Shown piece by piece: positions 62,904-64,000 of a stretch of DNA of 64,000 nucleotides; position 1 is the first letter of the stretch, and each line of letters opens with the position of its first letter. Under the pieces are notes generated by a model. The model saw only the letters and a list, made by a program, of their open reading frames with translations. It searched no databases and was not told the DNA's origin. Source of the stretch: Actinacidiphila cocklensis (lineage in GTDB: Bacteria > Actinomycetota > Actinomycetes > Streptomycetales > Streptomycetaceae); assembly GCF_907177275.1 (NCBI RefSeq), contig NZ_CAJSLV010000042.1, forward strand, positions 1-64,000. Direction: 5' to 3'. A program made the position numbers and the translations under genes.

Positions 62904-63617
62904 CTACGACGCGGCCTGCCTGACAGCCTCCGCGATGTCGGCCGGCGACCCTTGCCAGGGAGCACCGTGGCCGGGCAGTACCCAGGATGCCTGCAGGGCG
63001 GCCAGCCGTTCGAGTGAGGCCAGTGACTCGGCCGCGTCGTCGGTGAAGGGCGCCGGCTGCGGGCCTCCGCGCCCGGTCAGTACGTGCCGGGTGGTCAGCG
63101 CGTCTCCGACGAAGACCGCGTCGGCCAGCGGCACATAGACCGCGACGCTGCCCGGCGAGTGGCCCGGCATCGGCACGATCTCGGGGCTGCCAGGAAGGTC
63201 CAGGACGTCGCCGTCCGCAACTTCGACGACCTCGCTGAGATAGGTGGGACGCAAGCCGTTCTTGCGCAGGCCGTAGGAGAAGAAGCCGAGCGCGGGGCCG
63301 AGGCGCATGGGGCCGGCCGGGGTCTTGGGCTTGTCTCCGGTACGGGCACGGACGGCGTCGGCCGCGTGCACGTACACCGGCACCCCGTGCTCGCGCCGCA
63401 GTCGCTCGGCGAAACCGATGTGGTCGGAGTCCCCGTGGGTCAGGACCAGGCCGCGGATGTCGTCGGCGGTCTTGCCCAGCGAGCTCAATTCGGCCTGCAG
63501 GTCGCGCCAGTGCCCGGGCAGGCCCGCGTCCACGAGTGTGATGCCCTCCGCGGTGTCGATCAGGTAGCAGGCCACCACATCGTTTCCGAGGCGGTGCAGG
63601 TGCGGGCCGAGCTTCAT
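62904..63617 (-). CDS. Metallo-beta-lactamase-fold hydrolase
   Basis: A 237-residue MBL-fold enzyme from the ATG with GGGGGA upstream. The metal-binding motif is LTHGDSDHIGFAERL: the second His of HxHxDH is Asp, as in a known subgroup. MPGHSPGSVAVYVP and FVGDALTTRHVL supply the later ligands, and WVLPGHGAPWQGS the last His. Substrate not predictable; many relatives are lactonase-like or glyoxalase II-like. It is divergent from the TetR gene, which probably regulates it. Confidence 0.85.
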   Translation of the reverse strand: MKLGPHLHRLGNDVVACYLIDTAEGITLVDAGLPGHWRDLQAELSSLGKTADDIRGLVLTHGDSDHIGFAERLRREHGVPVYVHAADAVRARTGDKPKTPAGPMRLGPALGFFSYGLRKNGLRPTYLSEVVEVADGDVLDLPGSPEIVPMPGHSPGSVAVYVPLADAVFVGDALTTRHVLTGRGGPQPAPFTDDAAESLASLERLAALQASWVLPGHGAPWQGSPADIAEAVRQAAS

Positions 63618-63724
63618 GTGTTCCCCCTTCGAAGTCTCCGGATGCCGAGGACACCGGAGCGTACGAAGGCTACGATAGATAGGCATGATGGCTAAGAGCA
63701 ATAGCTTATGGGGCGGAACCAACG
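63618..63724. promoter_or_regulatory. Divergent promoter between the MBL-fold and TetR genes
   Basis: The 107-base gap is AT-rich at 63665-63712. It contains GCTAAGAGCAATAGC, an imperfect dyad (GCTA/TAGC arms), near the likely start of both transcripts. This is a typical place for a TetR-family operator. Confidence 0.45.
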
Positions 63725-64000
63725 ATGCCAGCTCCTGAGAAGACGTCACTGGGCGCGATCGTCGCAGCGGGCCGGAGCATCCTGGCCGCCGGCGGCCAGG
63801 ACCGCCTGACGATGCGGAGCGTCGCCGACCGCGTGGGCGTGCGCGCTCCCTCGCTGTACAAGCACGTCCGCGACCGCGCTGCCCTGCTCGCAGCCGTCGC
63901 GGAGGCGGCCGTCGACGACCTGACCGCCCGCCTGGAGGCGACCGACGGCTCGCTCGAAGCACTCGGCCACGCCTACCGCGACTTCGCCCGTCAGCGCCCG
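63725..64000 (+). CDS. TetR/AcrR-family regulator, cut by the window end
   Basis: The first ~92 residues of a TetR protein. The N-terminal DNA-binding domain is complete: SLGAIVAAGRSILAAGGQDR, LTMRSVADRVGVRAPSLYKH (the helix-turn-helix) and VRDRAALLAAVAEAAVDDLT. The ligand-binding part lies beyond 64000. It is divergent from the MBL-fold gene and so probably represses it and itself. Confidence 0.88.
   Translation, partial: MPAPEKTSLGAIVAAGRSILAAGGQDRLTMRSVADRVGVRAPSLYKHVRDRAALLAAVAEAAVDDLTARLEATDGSLEALGHAYRDFARQRP

Overview
The window is actinobacterial DNA, almost certainly Streptomyces. It is very GC-rich, GTG starts and overlapping stop/start codons are common, and it carries Streptomyces hallmark families: an HTH/DUF5753 regulator and a DUF397 protein, a SpoIIE-type phosphatase, DUF6233-like and DUF6083-like proteins, replication-relaxation proteins and DUF1023 hydrolases with WXG100-like partners. 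Decaying genes, ISL3 transposase copies and repeated relics of helicase-associated (HA) and replication-relaxation genes suggest an accessory region such as a chromosome arm or a linear plasmid. No tRNA, rRNA or core housekeeping gene was seen.

Layout. 1-12.9 kb: a partial ISL3 element abutting a UvrD-like helicase, plasmid-type small proteins with a dyad operator, the DUF397 and HTH/DUF5753 genes, a sigma-factor-like operon, and an EACC1-caspase pair. 13-25.4 kb: a type I-E CRISPR-Cas locus without cas1 or cas2. The order on the minus strand is cas3, terminator, cas8e, cas11e, cas7e, cas5e, cas6e, then a Mu-type DDE transposase and its MuB/TnsC-like AAA+ ATPase, all co-directional and mostly overlapping. 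A short degenerate array lies upstream of cas3 and reads divergently. 25.5-29.7 kb: a 5'-truncated HA-domain gene and an NLR-like protein (HTH, NACHT, leucine-rich repeats). 30-38.2 kb: a replication-relaxation protein, a PAS/GAF/pseudo-phosphatase/HATPase protein, a DUF6233-like protein, a pentapeptide-repeat membrane protein and a DUF1963-like protein. 38.4-40.8 kb: an ISL3-type IS with a frameshifted transposase and a passenger gene. 41-51 kb: a secreted BP74-like protein, an intact membrane SpoIIE phosphatase, a CTAG-rich repeat locus and two copies of a WXG/DUF1023-hydrolase/lipoprotein module. 51-64 kb: a mosaic of intact genes (alpha/beta hydrolase, uppP, RibD-like reductase, EthD-like, metallo-beta-lactamase fold, TetR) and pseudogenes.

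The standout is the 14-25 kb locus. The Mu-type transposase and ATPase occupy the place after cas6e where cas1-cas2 usually sit in I-E operons, and they appear to be expressed with Cascade. Cas3 looks catalytically complete and is separated from the Cascade-transposase unit by a strong hairpin and an AT-rich promoter-like segment. No TniQ, TnsA or TnsD gene is visible. This could be an RNA-guided transposon unlike the characterised Tn7-like ones, a Mu-like element carrying CRISPR-Cas, or a transposition pair recruited in place of the adaptation module. The sequence alone cannot decide. Flanking EACC1-caspase and NACHT-LRR genes make the neighbourhood look like a defence island.
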